From NCBI GenBank assembly GCA_944470555.2, contig OX104128.1:58101257-58165256 (forward strand): DNA of 64,000 nucleotides. The letters run 5' to 3'. The position numbers were made by a program, and so were the translations under genes. Positions 20,601 through 33,545 of this stretch are shown here, one piece after another. How positions within the stretch are numbered: position 1 is the stretch's first letter; each line of letters starts with the position of its first letter. The DNA comes from Heterobilharzia americana. Its lineage: Eukaryota; Platyhelminthes; Trematoda; Strigeidida; Schistosomatidae. Under the pieces are notes generated by a model, which had not been told where the DNA came from, did no database searches, and worked only from the letters and a program-made list of their open reading frames with translations.

Positions 20601-21765
20601 AATGATAATTATAAAATGTATATGTACAGCATAGAAACAAGCCAAGTTTGAGGCGGATACATTTTTAAAATGGAATAAGATTTAGCGACTATAATCTGTC
20701 TGTATTAAGATAACATATATGCAGATGAAGAATGTGGTCAGTAAAAGAAAAGAGAGCAAATACAGAATTGGCTTTTATTTTACAGAAGGCCAAGGGAGGA
20801 ACAACGCTCGGACATCTTTCTGAATTCACAGTTCACGTTTGATCAACCTTATTGCGACAGCGAGGTACACATGGTGTGGTTGTTAGTGCACGATGTACGA
20901 CAATAAAAGCTTTGTCAGCATTTATGTCTACTGCATCCGTGTCTACTAGGTGAGCCAGGATGGAATTTTTTCACCCCTCTCACTTCATCTTTTTCGAGCT
21001 AAGCTGTTATCCGGAGACGTACCTGCCTAATCGTACACCCAATGTAACTGGTTCCAGAGGAACAGTTTAGTTGATATATGCAGGATGAAGGGCTAAGATT
21101 GAGTAGGCTATCCTTTAGTCTCAAAGTGAGTATTGGCCGACTGCTGATTGAATTGCAAAGCCAAGCTGCATAGAACGTCGTATTGACTACTCTAGCTAGG
21201 CGAAGTGATAACCTGTCACATGGAGCATCTCACTTGAACTATACACGCGAAATGTTTCACCTATTCAGCATACTATAAAAGACTCATCAGTACGTAATCG
21301 ATAGGGAAGAGTATAGTTGTATATGTAGTTTAGGCAAAGTTTGTAATCCAGACACTCCATAATGGCCTGATAATTGACCAGAGCAAAAGCCCCAATTCTA
21401 TTATGTTTAACATATCCATCTTACCACAGTTACCATAGTTATAAAATAAGAAAGATGCTACTTATACATCTGAAGCATGAATATTTATTTTTGTTAGCGA
21501 CATATAAGAGGAACAGGAGGCAAACATTTTGAGAACAGTAGAAGTAGCTACAAAATGTTGAGCCAAAAAAGAGAAGTTTACGAGTAAAGCTTACAGAAAC
21601 CATAATGTTCATTGGTAGATAGTATAATTCAATCGTTAGACTGCTATCAAAAACTAATTAGTCAAGCTGTTTCAGCGATCTAATGAAGAACTAATGCTCT
21701 TATATTGTCTTCATATGCTGTTTGCAATCAACGAGGAACTCAGATTTCATTCATATGAACTTCGT
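20601..21765. other. Unclassified DNA
   Basis: Mixed-composition DNA; the segment 20770-21400 is less AT-rich than its surroundings and may be an unrecognised repeat. No coding frame seen. Confidence 0.4.
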
Positions 21766-21769
21766 ATTT

Positions 21770-22080
21770 ACCAAGAACTGTTGACGAACTACTGAGAACC
21801 TCAGAGCACTACACAGCTGTTTCTTTGTAGTGTTTGACTTCTCAGCAGTGCGCATAACGATCTTATCAACAGTCGAGCCCAGAGCCTTCAAATCTCACGG
21901 CAAGTACATTTCTATTGAGCCGCTTGGAGGATCCAACGGCCAATATTTTCCTATTTATATGGATTCGCGATATAGCGTGATCTTCATCTAAGGCCGTCTC
22001 TGAGTATCTACCATCACGTCCGACTTGTCAGATACTGAACAACGGCATTGAATACACCTAGTACTTTTCAGGTAAATTCA
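21770..22080 (-). repeat. Hammerhead SINE, family B, degenerate copy
   Basis: Minus strand has GCGCACTGCTGAGAAGTC: first box CTGAGAAG (G of GA lost), GAAAC kept, CAGCTGTGTAGTGCTC after it. The head block near 21960-22050 matches copies at 10245 and 22335. Confidence 0.6.
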
Positions 22081-22334
22081 CGGTTTCTTCTTCTGAGGAA
22101 GCTATATCTGACAAAATATGATGTTTGGAAAAGCCTTGTTAAGACTGCCTAAACACTCGAAGATTATGATACAACATCCTAAATAATGAATCATTAGAAC
22201 ACAGGGCATAACATTGTTCTAAGGAATTCATTACCCTGAACGAGCGAACGATATATTGATTATCGTATTTTGAGGTTAATGGGCATTTTCACTATTGAGG
22301 TAGTGCTTCATCACAAAGTGACATCAGATGGAGA

Positions 22335-22660
22335 ACCACTGAAAATCTGGGGCATTAGACAGCTGTTTTATCGTAGTATGGGACTCCTCAGCAGTACGCA
22401 CCCATGACCCCACCTGGGATCGAATTCAGTACTTTTAGGTTTGATGGCGAATGCTTTGAGTATTAGGCCGATGGGGTGGAGTTCAATGGTTCAGATTCTC
22501 TCACTTCTGTCAATTCAAGATAAAGCGTGACCAATATCCAAGTTCTTCAGTTGGCATCTACTTTCCTTCTGATTTTTTTACCCTACAGGATATAGATCTT
22601 GATCCCTAACCGGTTACGAATGCGTAATGCTGAGGATTCCCATACTAGGACAAAGCCAAC
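22335..22660 (-). repeat. Hammerhead SINE, family B, near-intact plus a second fragment
   Basis: Minus strand has GCGTACTGCTGAGGAGTCCC (CTGAGGAG box intact) but TAAAAC for GAAAC; CAGCTGTCTAATGCC keeps the GTC triplet. A second, plus-strand fragment at 22620-22660 (GCTGAGGATTCCCATACTAG) lies next to it and is also mutated in the core. Confidence 0.6.
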
Positions 22661-23037
22661 AGATATCAGTCCGTAAAGAATACTACCTCAAGTGTTAATT
22701 CACCAATGTATAAGAATTTAAAAGTCATTTTAATGAATATTTACAGCTACGGTGTCTATTGTCTTTAATTCTATCCAGTTCAGAAATGTTTGTTAGTGAC
22801 TGAGAGTAGAAGACAATAATAATAAACGTATAACGCACCTTAACCAGTCCAGACTCCTTGCTGATTGCCTTCATCCAAATAACACCAATCAAAAGTGCAT
22901 AGCGATGTTGAGTCATCTATTCTAGTAGTCAAATTGTAAAATGATGGATAGAATTCGATTAGCAGTCAAAAGTGAACAACATTAAATTGGTTACCTCGTA
23001 GCAACCAATCAACTTGTCAAATCCAGTCCTACAGGAG
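22661..23037. other. No recognisable feature
   Basis: AT-rich; no frame or repeat of note. Confidence 0.4.
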
Positions 23038-23235
23038 GTCAATTGCAGCCCGAGTGGCTCAACGGTAACGTCTCCGAGAACAGCACTGAGTGATAGGTGT
23101 CCGAGTCTCAGAGGGAACTTTGGTTCTGTCTAGGTTTCAGATACTCTCTACTGACGAGTCCCAAAAAGCGCGAATCCTAAATCAAACGGAGATCCCCACT
23201 GATTAACTTCATCCATATGACATCAGTTACAATTT
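23038..23235 (+). repeat. tRNA-headed hammerhead SINE, family A
   Basis: Starts with CCCGAGTGGCTCAACGGTAA (A-box/D-arm-like) and, 50 bp on, GTCCGAGTCTCAG (B-box-like). CTGACGAGTCCC follows at 23151-23162. The stem II return strand and GAAAC are lost (AAAAAGCGCGAATCC). It shows the head that the other family A copies share in decayed form. Confidence 0.6.
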
Positions 23236-23779
23236 TCAGTGAATTAGGCTTGGAGTCATAGTGTTTTTCGGGAGCTTTTGGTACAAGGCCGAAGTAGGGG
23301 AGCTGGGACGGACCAGGTCGCAAGTCAAATGTTTACGCCAATAAGTCACAAAGAGAATTAAAACGTAAAAAAACACCTTCAAAAAAATAAACGAATTAAA
23401 GTGATTTAGAATACATAGCGAGACAATCTGAAATTCTATTAAAGCTGGGTCGTGTTATTGAGCGTTTTTTGATATTACTGTAAATGGTGTGAAAGGAGCC
23501 TCAGACCAACGTATAAGGTTACTGACTAAGCTTTGTAGGGAGTTGTAAACTCCGTAACAGATCTATACCCGACAACCAAGACCAGTTGCTAGAGGCTGGA
23601 GCTGATAACGTCGAACACGGATCATAGTTTCTCACATGGAGTTTAGGCTTAAACATGTAGAAACAGGCTATTACCCTTCGCATTTACTGCATGGTTTTAT
23701 TTGCCTCCCTCAAGATTTCTTTCACGAGTCCTCTACTAGTAGTAGCACTATTTTATCCTTTTATTCGTTTTCATGTTGA
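23236..23779. other. Unclassified DNA
   Basis: No feature recognised; includes an A-rich stretch near 23360-23400. Confidence 0.4.
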
Positions 23780-24286
23780 TTTTTACTGGATGTATCTATG
23801 AGACGTAAGTTGACTTGGATGGTTATGTTTTATTCAAAAGAAATACCTGGAGTAAGAAGAATAAGAGGACGTTACAGACGTAAAGCCATACAGAATCAAG
23901 TAAGCTCTTGAAAAAATAAGTGTTCGCTTATCCATTTCAAACACTATGATAACTTTTTTAATTTTTTAACTTACTTCTCTTGCAGTTCAATATTGGGCCG
24001 ATGTTATCTTTTTTTGACTTTATTCCACATAATCAACACATTTGGCTTTAAGTTGGGTATTATGATAACACACCAATGGTACAAATTATCGTACTTCTTT
24101 TATATACTTAGATTTCATGCTTATTTTATAAATATGAATTTCCTTCTGATGTACAGATTACTAAAAGCTCAAAGAGATCCAAAAAAAACACTGGAAGTTT
24201 TTATGGTAATGGAACAAAAACCACACAGTGAAATGCAGTCTATCATGACAAATTCGGCTTATACATCAAATAAATTTGAGGATTAA
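23780..24286 (+). CDS. Possible orphan exon pair, low confidence
   Basis: An open segment at 23780-23899 encodes FYSKEIPGVRRIRGRYRRKA and then IQNQ, and ends at a good donor (CAA|GTAAGC). After 257 bp a TTTCCTTCTGATGTACAG acceptor (ends 24156) opens a second segment that ends in TAA at 24284-24286 in the frame reading RDPKKTLEVFMVMEQKPHSE and TSNKFED. The composition (basic first part, polar second part) and splice signals look gene-like, but direct phase-0 joining gives the other frame, which stops at 24233. I do not recognise a family and see no further exons. It may be chance. Confidence 0.2.
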
Positions 24287-25795
24287 CCTGTTAAGTGTAG
24301 GTATTTTAACGTATGTAAGTCTGAAAATGGATAACTGCGGTTGAAACCTGATACTACATCCTATTTCTACCTATTCATACGAAGTTTCTGACAAAATTTA
24401 AATGTCATGTTAAATTTTCTTAGGTTAAAAGTGATAATAAAATATCCCATTTCGGTTAGTGAACTTATTTATTCGACAGATATCAACACAAAATATCTTG
24501 TGTGACACCTTTCACTCACATATGTCATCCCAAGAGAAATTTTACAAATAAAATCCTTTATCTCTGTTAAATTCAGATTACAATCAGAAAAGATAGCAAA
24601 ATATTTACGAGCAAATTGACATACTTGGAGAATGATAAACGAATACTTGCGAGGGTCGCTAAAGAGTCTGTTTTGAGCAGTTAAAACAAATGAATATTTG
24701 TGATATACAGCCTAGCATACTGTTTTTAAAGCAGCCTTCAGTGCATAGAATAAACGTTTAAAATCCTTGACTTATTGACTTATTATTATTACTGACTACT
24801 TGAAAACAGGATAAGGAAAAGGGACTTTATTTCTGAACTGAAGGCTCGGCATGGAAAATGAAAAAACCAGAAAACCTATTGGGGTTTTGGGTAATTAAGT
24901 GTCTGCAGTCAGTGCCAATGTCAATGCCGACGTTTATAAAATGGATTAATGCACAGGTAGCCCAAAGGTATGTCACACTAACTTCTGTAGCCTGAGGAAC
25001 CATTTATCTAAACTGGGAGATTTAGTCAGTGATAGCCGTAACGAAAACATAGTTATTAGATAGTACGGACCCTATACCACCTGTGTCAGGATCTACTTGC
25101 TCAAGGCTAGAGAAGGCTATTAGCCATAAGGGAGCTATTATAGCCATTTGTATTCGGAAAGGGATTACAGTTCCGTCTTCAGTGGCCGGGGCTCACATTA
25201 GTGGCACATATGAGATAGCATAATACTATATTCACTCGAACCAAGGCCCGTTATTATTGGAGATTTTTATCGCAGCTTTATCTGTCAACCAAGCGACTTG
25301 GTGTCAAGATATCTTAGTGCGTGGCACACTAGAAATGGCCGCCAATCATATGCATAACGATATTTATTGGCGGCCAGCTTGAACTTCGGACCACTTCATT
25401 TTGTCATGGAGTACATAGCACCGAATTTCTCCTTTCTACATCTTTTCGACCATTCAATCATGTCACCTAACCGTACTGTATACTCTGGCGCACTTTTAAA
25501 CTCGTTACAAAATATCGGTCCACAGGTCGATAGTTGAACTAGGAGAAATCAGTGGTGGATGACATATATCAGATGGGTGTTACAGAAATACTTAACCCAC
25601 AAACTTCAGGTCTTCATCGAGGAGTTATTATTCACTCCCAAGGACTGTGCTTTTCACTCATCATACACGGATGTCTCGAATACTTGGGTGCTGATACTAC
25701 CGAGCTTGTTCATAACACCAATCGGTGGGGATATCTCTTGAACTAACCGCAAGTCTCTGTGGGGGCCGAATAAATGAACCGCCTTCCAAGGCCTC
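24287..25795. other. Unclassified DNA
   Basis: No gene or repeat family recognised. Composition rises in GC from about 24.9 kb and this part probably belongs to an older mobile element that precedes the LTR-like repeat at 25796. Confidence 0.4.
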
Positions 25796-26460
25796 TGTGA
25801 CGGAAAATTGATCTGAAAATCCCTCCCGATCACCCTTATTTGATTGTATTGACATTTATTTTAACATTTTTACCCTCGATATGGATGGTGTACCTTTGGC
25901 TCTAGCCGGTGTGGTGTTATTTGCCTGTTTGACTGTCTCATTTGACCCTTTACTCAGTATTTGCCTTTGTATGATTGAGGCCTATCATAAATGTTTCACT
26001 TTCCTATTGTGACGCTGGACTGTTGACAAGGTGATGTTGTTTTACTGCGCCCGACATTTTATTTCGGTCCGACTTACGGTTGTGCTGTGATTTGACTGTT
26101 CATCTTTTGACTGTCTACTGGGAACGTTTGTTTGTTGATTTGATTCCTGTAGGCAGAGTTTTGATCCCTTTTGTCGGGAATATTCCAAATGACCGACGGG
26201 TACTTAACAGTTGTATTTGTTTAACCAGTTTTACCGTATAGTACGTATTTGCACCCGTTAACGTTTTGGACTGTATAGTTACCCAACGGCACTGTTGAGG
26301 TATATTTGTAATTTTGATATTACTTATTGTTGCTTTGATAGTACCACAGATTTTGTTACGAATCTACTATTGAATTACTACAAACCGTGTTTTTATATTT
26401 CGATCCAACCTTTGACTGTGCATCACTCGCGGAAGTTCGGAAGCTATACAGTAGAATGCA
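25796..26460 (+). repeat. LTR-like repeat, copy 1
   Basis: Begins TGTGACGGAAAATTG and matches the reverse complement of 39774-40445 almost base for base (for example CGGCACTGTTGAGGTATATT and CGGCTAGAGCCAAAGG in the latter). The TG start and length of about 585 bp to ACTACA near 26380 suit a long terminal repeat. A short homologous stretch extends left of 25796, so the outer border is uncertain. No paired LTR in the same orientation within reach, so it is a solo or truncated copy. Confidence 0.6.
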
Positions 26461-26815
26461 GGGACTAATCAGATTCACGTCAGTTGGCACCGCCTAGTTA
26501 TTTCCCGCCTTCAGGCCGAGGTTGTTGGATTCTGGCCGCTACAGCCTCCTCATCCCCCCAATTCCTGCTTATCTGGACACGGTCAGATAGAGTCTGGAGT
26601 CAATGTATATTAAATCGGACGCCTTTCCAAGAGCTACTAAGATAAGTGGGCGCAAACCCAGGAGGAAAAGTCAGGCTGAGAATAGATTGGAGCACTTATT
26701 GTTTGCTGACCCACGTCTAATGACAGAACGTCTGGACGATGAACAAGGGCCTTTATATGCCTTGTCACTGGTCGAAGAATCCTTACCAAAAGGCTGGCAG
26801 CCCACCTAAAAGCTA
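26461..26815 (+). pseudogene. Decayed internal region after LTR-like repeat
   Basis: Starting at 26399 a peptide FDPTFDCASLAEVRKLYSRM is shared exactly with the minus-strand copy that ends at 39624, so it is likely the beginning of an element ORF (gag or a pol start). Beyond it this copy is frameshifted; a later open piece at 26603-26809 contains RKPRRKSQAENRLEHLLFAD and DDEQGPLYALSLVEE. No zinc knuckle, protease or RT motif is visible, so the class is unproven. Confidence 0.35.
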
Positions 26816-27034
26816 AGCTTCCGAAAATGCTCCACGGGATTTATTTCATCGAAATCCACCTTTTCAATTTTTTTTAGTTTTTAAAGTCAGTTTGGTAAAC
26901 GCGTCATGCCCACTTTAGAACGGTTTCGAACTGCCGTTTCTCAAGTTAACAACGAAACAAATGATGAACGATACCGCAGTAACCACAGGACCATGGCACA
27001 TCATTACTCCTTGAGTAACTACGTCGAATTGCAG

Positions 27035-27150
27035 GTGTTGGTACTGACCGAATACGCCTCCACTACCAAAATCACACTCAATTTTTGATTCATTTCGAAG
27101 TGCGAAGCAGACGCTAGCGGAACACCAGGTGCTTGTTTCACATTGTGACT
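27035..27150 (+). repeat. Interspersed repeat R1, copy 2
   Basis: ATCACACTCAATTTTTGATTC, then CAGACGCTAGCGGAACACC and GCTTGTTTCACATTG align with 8985-9120. Confidence 0.55.
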
Positions 27151-28449
27151 TTGATCGCCGTAGTTACTAACATCCTTCAAATGCAATGATTATTTCGCCT
27201 TCAGACACTGTACAGGGATTACGTCTGTCAGAATGTTATATGGTGAGAGTTCCATACTGTGCCACGCATCCTGCTTGGAATGAAGCTGCTGTCACCATTA
27301 CCATCACAACATTCACAGTTTTCCATTCTTGCTGTCAATCCAACTCTGAAAATAACCGTTGACGCAATCTTTGTTATTACTGACCGGCTGGTTATTCAGA
27401 TTTAGCAACAACCCGACGTAAGTGAACAACCTCGTAATGCGACAAATGAAACTTTTTTAGTCGTCATCAGGGTTTCTCATCAACAAAGTTTGGTTCTATA
27501 TAATTTTTCACACTTCGTCCATTTTTGTGATCCTTCAGGCAAATGTGAGTGTATGTGGTGCCGGGCAGTATTGCTGGTGGCACACTTTAATTAGGTAGAA
27601 ATATCTATGGCTAGTTGCAACGATGGCTACCTTTATTTGAGTATTTTTCAAGTTTCGTTGCCATGAAGTACGGAGTATACACTGTAGGAGCCTTAGGATT
27701 ACTGTTTAGAAATCTCTGGGGAATAATAGCGTCCACAAAGCTTCATAGTTCCCGGGAATACTGCAAGACTTCAACGTCGGCCACAGTCATTTACAACCAA
27801 TGGATCCCTCATATCACATTTTGCTGGCGTAAAGTTTTTTTCTATCTGTCAAAGAATTTTCGAAAAATACGGCTCAGATAGTCCAGTTGAAACTGCTGTA
27901 TCTGTTGAATGGCTGTGTCACATCACTTCTCCACCATATATCAGGAAAATCAGGTAGATGTCAGCCGCATGGCTGATCCTAGGCAGATTTCAGCTTTCTG
28001 TTGGTCATCACTTTAGTAGGTAGACTAGAAGAAGAAGGGTTTCGCATAACTATTGCATGAAAGCTTTCACGACACACATCTTTAGTGGGTCCGTTTTAGG
28101 ACATTTGGGAAGTTAAAGGGAAGTCGTTGGTTCAAGTTACTTCCCAAGGTCTAGAGAGGTTAAATCTGAGATGTACCGTACCGCCCACAATCCCTTGGAT
28201 CTAAGTGGAATTGTCACGGGACGTAATTGACAGTCTAGCTTGAGGGATCACATCCTAAGGGCAAACCATGTGGGAGCGCGAACGAGGATTCTTGCAAACT
28301 GAACACTTTTAGGAGGTGAAGCATGCACTCGGGAATGCGTTGCTCGACTTTGAGTATAAATTGACACGCCTGTGTGATGGCGCTTCAATGCTGGTATTCG
28401 TTACTATTTGCCTGATAATGTGCAGCCAACGAACTAGTTTACGTAGACT
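27151..28449. other. Unclassified DNA
   Basis: No recognisable gene. Several short open frames (60-88 residues) on the plus strand have no family features. Composition suggests degenerate mobile-element DNA. Confidence 0.4.
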
Positions 28450-29548
28450 GAAATGTCATTTTGAAAGAGGTTATTGCGAATTCGTCAACTATATGAAGAT
28501 GCCACATGCCAAGTAATCCACAATGGGAAGCAGTTCAGTGATTATTTTGGAGTGGAGACAGGAGTAAGACTAGGCTGTCTACTGTCACCTATGATATTCT
28601 TGACTGTTGTGAACTGGATCGTGCAACAAACGGTAAGGAGTGAGAAGAGGGAAAACGCTGGAAAGCGGAAAAAACCTAGCGGACTTTGATTTCGTCGACG
28701 ACCTGTGTCTGATGTCGCACAAACTTGAAGATCTACAGGCGAAAACTAACAATTTGACAGAAGAGGTGAGGCAGCGAAGATGGGACTTTAAGTGAATGAA
28801 GAGAAGACAGAGATGATGAAGATACCCAACCAACAACAACAACAAGCTTAAATTACCGTCAGCGGGAGAAACTTAAAGGAAGTAGCCTCTTTCGCCTACC
28901 TTAGCAGCACTGCTTCGACTACAGGTGGCACAGACGAGGATGTCAAGGCCGGTCAGGATCGTAAAGACAGCAAGACGGGCATTCAATAACCTGAAACTAG
29001 TGTAGAGATCTTCTGCACTCAGCATATGGAAGAAGATCCGGATTTTCAACATAAATGTCAAGTCAGTGCTCCTGTATGGTTCAAAGACTTGGGGCTTAAT
29101 GAAAGGGGTTTTCAACAAACTACAGACACTCATCAACAACTGCCACCTACACTCACTCCTTACTGAAGATCAGATGGATTGCCAGGATAATAAGAATAAG
29201 TAACAAGGAACTCACTCCGGCTGGCTGGCAACAAACCAACCAGCAACCTATCTCTCAACAAATATGCAAGGGAAGGAAGCGGAGGTGGACTGGGCATGCA
29301 TTAAGGAGGCGGGCTGGGGCATCACGCTCCAGGCCAGCCCCTCGAGTAGAACTCCGATGGAAAGCGACGAGTTGGGAGTCTTATCTGAGGGCGACATGCA
29401 GGAGATCGTGCGAGGAGGAAATGATAGCTTCCGGGCTGTTGTGGCGCCAGGTTCAAAAGATTTCAGAGATCAGAGTGGAATGGAGACGTGCTACTGAAGC
29501 CCTATGTTCCATTAGGAACACAAGGGACAGGTAATAATGATAATAATT
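28450..29548 (+). mobile_element. RTE-type LINE (family A), RT core to 3' end
   Basis: Fullest family A copy. ATCQVIHNGKQFSDYFGVET then GVRLGCLLSPMIFLTVVNWI at 28500-28625 is RT motif 4; FDFVDDLCLMSHKLEDLQAK at 28687-28745 holds the catalytic box as FVDD (usual FADD). RKTARRAFNNLK, ALSIWKKIRIFNINVKSVLL and the tail EVDWACIKEAGWG, ASPSSRTPMESDELGV follow to the stop at 29494. The 3' end ACACAAGGGACAGGTAATAA leads into an imperfect (TAA)n. Several frame breaks; the segment 29264-29497 is still open. Confidence 0.85.
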
Positions 29549-31204
29549 GTGAAACATTGTATGGGTACTACGATCATGAACGCTTGTACGATGCGAGCAC
29601 ATTCAAATAACAAGATATGATGTGATGTTAGGACGAATTCCTTGCAAGGAAGGATACAAAGATTTTATGATCACTGTTTTGCTCTCAGTTTCTTACTGAA
29701 TTGGTAAGTGAACAACGTGAATTTCGTCAGACTATTACAAATCTAGGGTTTCGCATGCAGTTTCCCGCGGTTTATGCTCTTCGCCTAATGTGGAGAAAAC
29801 AAAAGCTCAGTGAATATAGTGTTCAGTGGCTGAAATTCATTCTATTGCCAGTCACAACAGGCATATACTACAGGCGTTTCACTATCTTCGAGTATGCTTA
29901 TGAGTATACATGCACCAATGTTTGCCTTAGGTCACCAGACAGCGTTCTACATCGTTTTTCGACAACAACTGTTCAAACTGCCAGCCAGATGAAGACATTT
30001 ACGCCTGCAGCATCTAGATATTGAGGCGGAACCAACTTATGGCGTTTATCAAGCACATGGCCCACCATTTTCAGCAACTAGTCAGTCAGAAGGCATTAAA
30101 CCCACCAATTATTCACACCTCCAGCCTATCTCAGGATCGCAAAGTTTCTCCTACAACAGACGTTTTGGCCAAATATAGTGCCTAATAAAGCAAGAAGATT
30201 AATTTTCATAGGGGCCTAGGCTGCACGTAGTAAAACAAAACACGTTTACATAATTTCATATATCAGCCTTAAGAGCTTCACATCCGTGATTTTGGCAGCC
30301 GGGAGAACCGCATGCTCTTTATAGAAGACTGTTAGGATTGCAGTGAACAAATGTACGCCCCGTTCGCTAATTAATAACTCGGTTTTCAAAGAATAACGTT
30401 GAGGTCGTAAAAAACTAAACATATTTTCAAGTATTTAATTCTGAATTACTTACAGCACCTCGTCATTAAAACTAGAAAGTGTTACTGGACATAAAGTCGC
30501 ACGAAGCAAGTGGCAGTATTTTATTCTTTATGAGTCATGTTTCCGCACTGCAAAGTATCATGGATCATCACTTATTGAATCAAATCTGCTGGTATAAAGC
30601 TTAATGGCGTGGGCTATGAGCATCGGTATGCGTTGCTATCTAGGCATTCTCCTGTTCAGGTTCTAATCTGTCACAAGCTCCTTGTTAATACACCCGGTCA
30701 TAATAAGATCTGTCGTTTTGGGTGCAACATTTAAATCTGGCGTTTTGTAAGTCAGCTAAGATCGCATGCCACTAATCCGTATAGGCCTTTTAAAATTCTG
30801 TGGTCGCCAGGATTATCTCATATCCTGTTTGACGGCCAAACAACCGTGAAAGCATGATTTCCCTGATCCCCACACTGGACGTGGCCAGTTGACGAATTAA
30901 CTAATTTTTGACTACATACATGAAGCAGTGAAAGAGGTTTGTCTTCCAGCCGGCCAACATGTCAGAGGATTGCATAAAATGTTGGTGAAACATTTGTGCA
31001 CCATTCCCTAATTACGTCAGCTTCCCGTTCAGCTGGCCCCGCGGAATGGAACCGAAATGTCTTTTTCAGATGTCGCCCAAGACGGATAATTTAGGCCCAA
31101 CGGCCACAATGGTGGAGATGGTTTTAAGCCTTCTAACTGAGGTATAAGAATCTTACTGGGTGACCTGTTATTCATGCCAAGTACGACAGAATAAATGGTT
31201 TGGA
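29549..31204. other. Unclassified DNA, possibly a decayed LTR-element interior
   Basis: Contains a 107-residue plus-strand frame (29701-30024) without recognisable motif. Lies directly upstream of the diverged LTR-like copy at 31205, where the interior of a retroelement would be expected, but I could not find RT, RNase H or integrase signatures. Confidence 0.35.
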
Positions 31205-31640
31205 AATCCCTCCTGGGCACTATTTGACAGTACTGATATTTATTCGAATATTTTCAACCAGTCTTTGGGTATTACCTTTCAACCTTAACCGATGTAATAC
31301 AATTTTGTCATTTGCTCGCTTCTTTGACTTAACACTCGTTACTTGTCTTCTTTTTGACTGGGACCTATCATTTACGCTGCACTTCGCTAATGTGTGACGC
31401 TGAAATGTTGACAGCATGGCTCTGTCTTAATTTTACCGACATTTTGTTTTGGCTCAGATTAGGGCTAGGCTGTGGATTGACTGTTTGTCTTTTGACTGTT
31501 TTCTGGAAACGTTTATTGATTGGTATGATCCTCATAGAAAAAGTTTTCATGCCTATTTGTAGAGGACATTCTTGTTGATCCTTAGGTATTTAACAATTGT
31601 ATTTGGCCAGTCAATTTTGTGCTGTACAGCACGTATTCTG
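31205..31640 (+). repeat. LTR-like repeat, diverged copy 3
   Basis: Aligns by eye to 25815-26260: AAATCCCTCCTGGGCAC, CTTTTTGACTGGGACC, GACGCTGAAATGTTGACA, TTGACTGTTTGTCTTTTGAC and TATTTAACAATTGTATTTGG have close counterparts in copy 1. It is much more diverged than copies 1 and 2 are from each other. Overlapping 60-74-residue frames here are shadows. Confidence 0.6.
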
Positions 31641-33420
31641 TGCCGGAGAAAAAAGTGCAGGAAGTTCAGTAGGCTCAAATATGAGTGAGAAATGTAAACT
31701 CTGGACGAAAGCGACGAATTCTGAGGTTGCAATCATCCATGGCGGTGTGCCTGGAGTGAAATGCCGGTAGTTCTTGAAAACTCCTTGGCCAAACTGAGGA
31801 GTTCAACGTCTGTTCTGCACCGAGAAAATTGATTCAAGTGGTGCCAGTTGCGCAGAGTCAGGTTTCTTGAATTGCAGGAGAATCTATGACGGATTTCGTG
31901 TCGAAGTGTCACATATTATGTCCAGGTATCAGCAAAGCCCAGCGGGGCTACATGGCAACGGAAACCACTTGCGCCTCGTATCTCAGAGAAAAGCAGGAGA
32001 GAAAAATGTCAGTGCAATACGATGACTGCGTGGGGATTTACTTAACAGTTGAGATGTCGCTGCTCGGCTAAGTTCGCGGCTCGGTTCTCGGTTTAATATT
32101 TTCTGTCTCACACCCACTTCGGCTATAAATGATACAAAATACTGGTGGCGACGAAAGCCTATGTGGCACCTTCGCCACACTGAAAGAAACAATCGACAAT
32201 CTGTTTTAATATCAACTTGCTAAGTCACCCAGCCATGTGGATACGGACCAGTGGTCGAGAGAAACAGTCTCAAAATATTTGTTGCGCAAATCCATTGCCT
32301 CTGCCGGTGTCCACTGAGTTCAACCCAACCCCCATGCTTGTTTTGGCTTGTCATTCTGCCATCAGTTTTCTCAGAAGGAGAAGTTGTACCCTGAAAACTA
32401 TCAGGTTGACGCCCTGCTGTACATGCATAAACTATTGGGAAGCTTACAATCGAACTAGGTCTTGGAAATCTTTGATGGGAACAAAAGTATTTATGGAAGG
32501 TACTAATGTGCTCCTCGAGTGGTGACTGGACCACCTGATAAGGACGACAGGGAATAATAGCATTTTTTCCAGAATTGGCGGGAGTACTTGATGGCATCTC
32601 TCTGTACGCTCCTTCGCCCCAATGTGAGGAGAATCGAGTTCAAGCGAAGGCCACCGAGTTCCGCCGAGCCCCAGGGAGTAATGATAGTGTTTTTCATATT
32701 TTTGCTGTTCATCAGAAATTCCTCACCGAAAATCCCATATTTTATACCATCTCCCACAGACTACCTCAAAGTCTGAAGGGGAGTAGGTGGGGAAGACAAC
32801 CCTGAAACGACCCGCAGAAACTGTCTCCCTTTTCGCCAGGGAACAGGCTGAGCTTCAAACTAAAGTTGTGAAGTATTTTGTACCAGGACATATGGGGCAG
32901 ATACGTTTGAACACAAATACATGAATTAAAGTTGGTTAAGTACACCACTATCGGCGTCTCTCGGTCACGAAATATGAGCCCAACTTCTCCGTAATTCTGA
33001 ACCTTAAGGGGGTAAAGCGAGAGCAAGTACCATTCTCTGTTCGTTGGGCAGGTAATTTGGGACTTCCGTGCTACACCAGTACACGGAAGCCCCCAAAATG
33101 TATGTCCGACTGCACCTGATATTACTGAATGCCGGAAAGCCCCTTGTGTCCATGAGAGACTTCTGTTTCCTTAAAATGTATAAAGTGCAACAATGACGGC
33201 TTTTGAACCGTGAAAAACTGCACCTTTATGGATTCAGGCATCAAACCTGTTCATAGTAGGCTTACCAGGGAAGAGGAAACAGCTAACTGGACCGTTAATA
33301 TGGGGGTAAAACTTAGGCAGTGTGGCAGACCACAGCTTCAATTCAGCTTGTTTATTAGCAGTATCACAAAGAGGAACAGTTTCTTTTACTGGACAACGTT
33401 TTGGACACAATTTATTGTCC
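31641..33420. other. Unclassified DNA with a possible primer binding site
   Basis: No gene recognised. Contains the TGGTGGCGACG site at 32143 and short conceptual peptides after it that could be a decayed gag (for example EFNPTPMLVLACHS), which I would not rely on. Confidence 0.35.
32143..32153 (+). promoter_or_regulatory. Candidate tRNA primer binding site
   Basis: TGGTGGCGACG directly follows an AT-rich ATACAAAATAC end. TGG-starting sites complementary to a tRNA 3' end sit just inside the 5' LTR of retroelements. No matching LTR pair was found, so this is tentative. Confidence 0.25.
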
Positions 33421-33429
33421 CCATAGTCA

Positions 33430-33545
33430 CATGGTCCATATCCTTATATGGATACAGATAATAGTTTGTATCCGAAACGTTATCCAGTGAATGATACTGT
33501 TTCACTGTGTCATTTCTGATAAGCAGACTGAAATGGAATTATTGG
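33430..33545 (+). mobile_element. PLE 3' tail fragment
   Basis: CCGAAACGTTATCCAGTGAA, GATACTGTTTCACTGTGTCA and GCAGACTGAAATGGAATTA match the tail at 16750-16840. No coding part of the PLE remains beside it. Confidence 0.6.
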
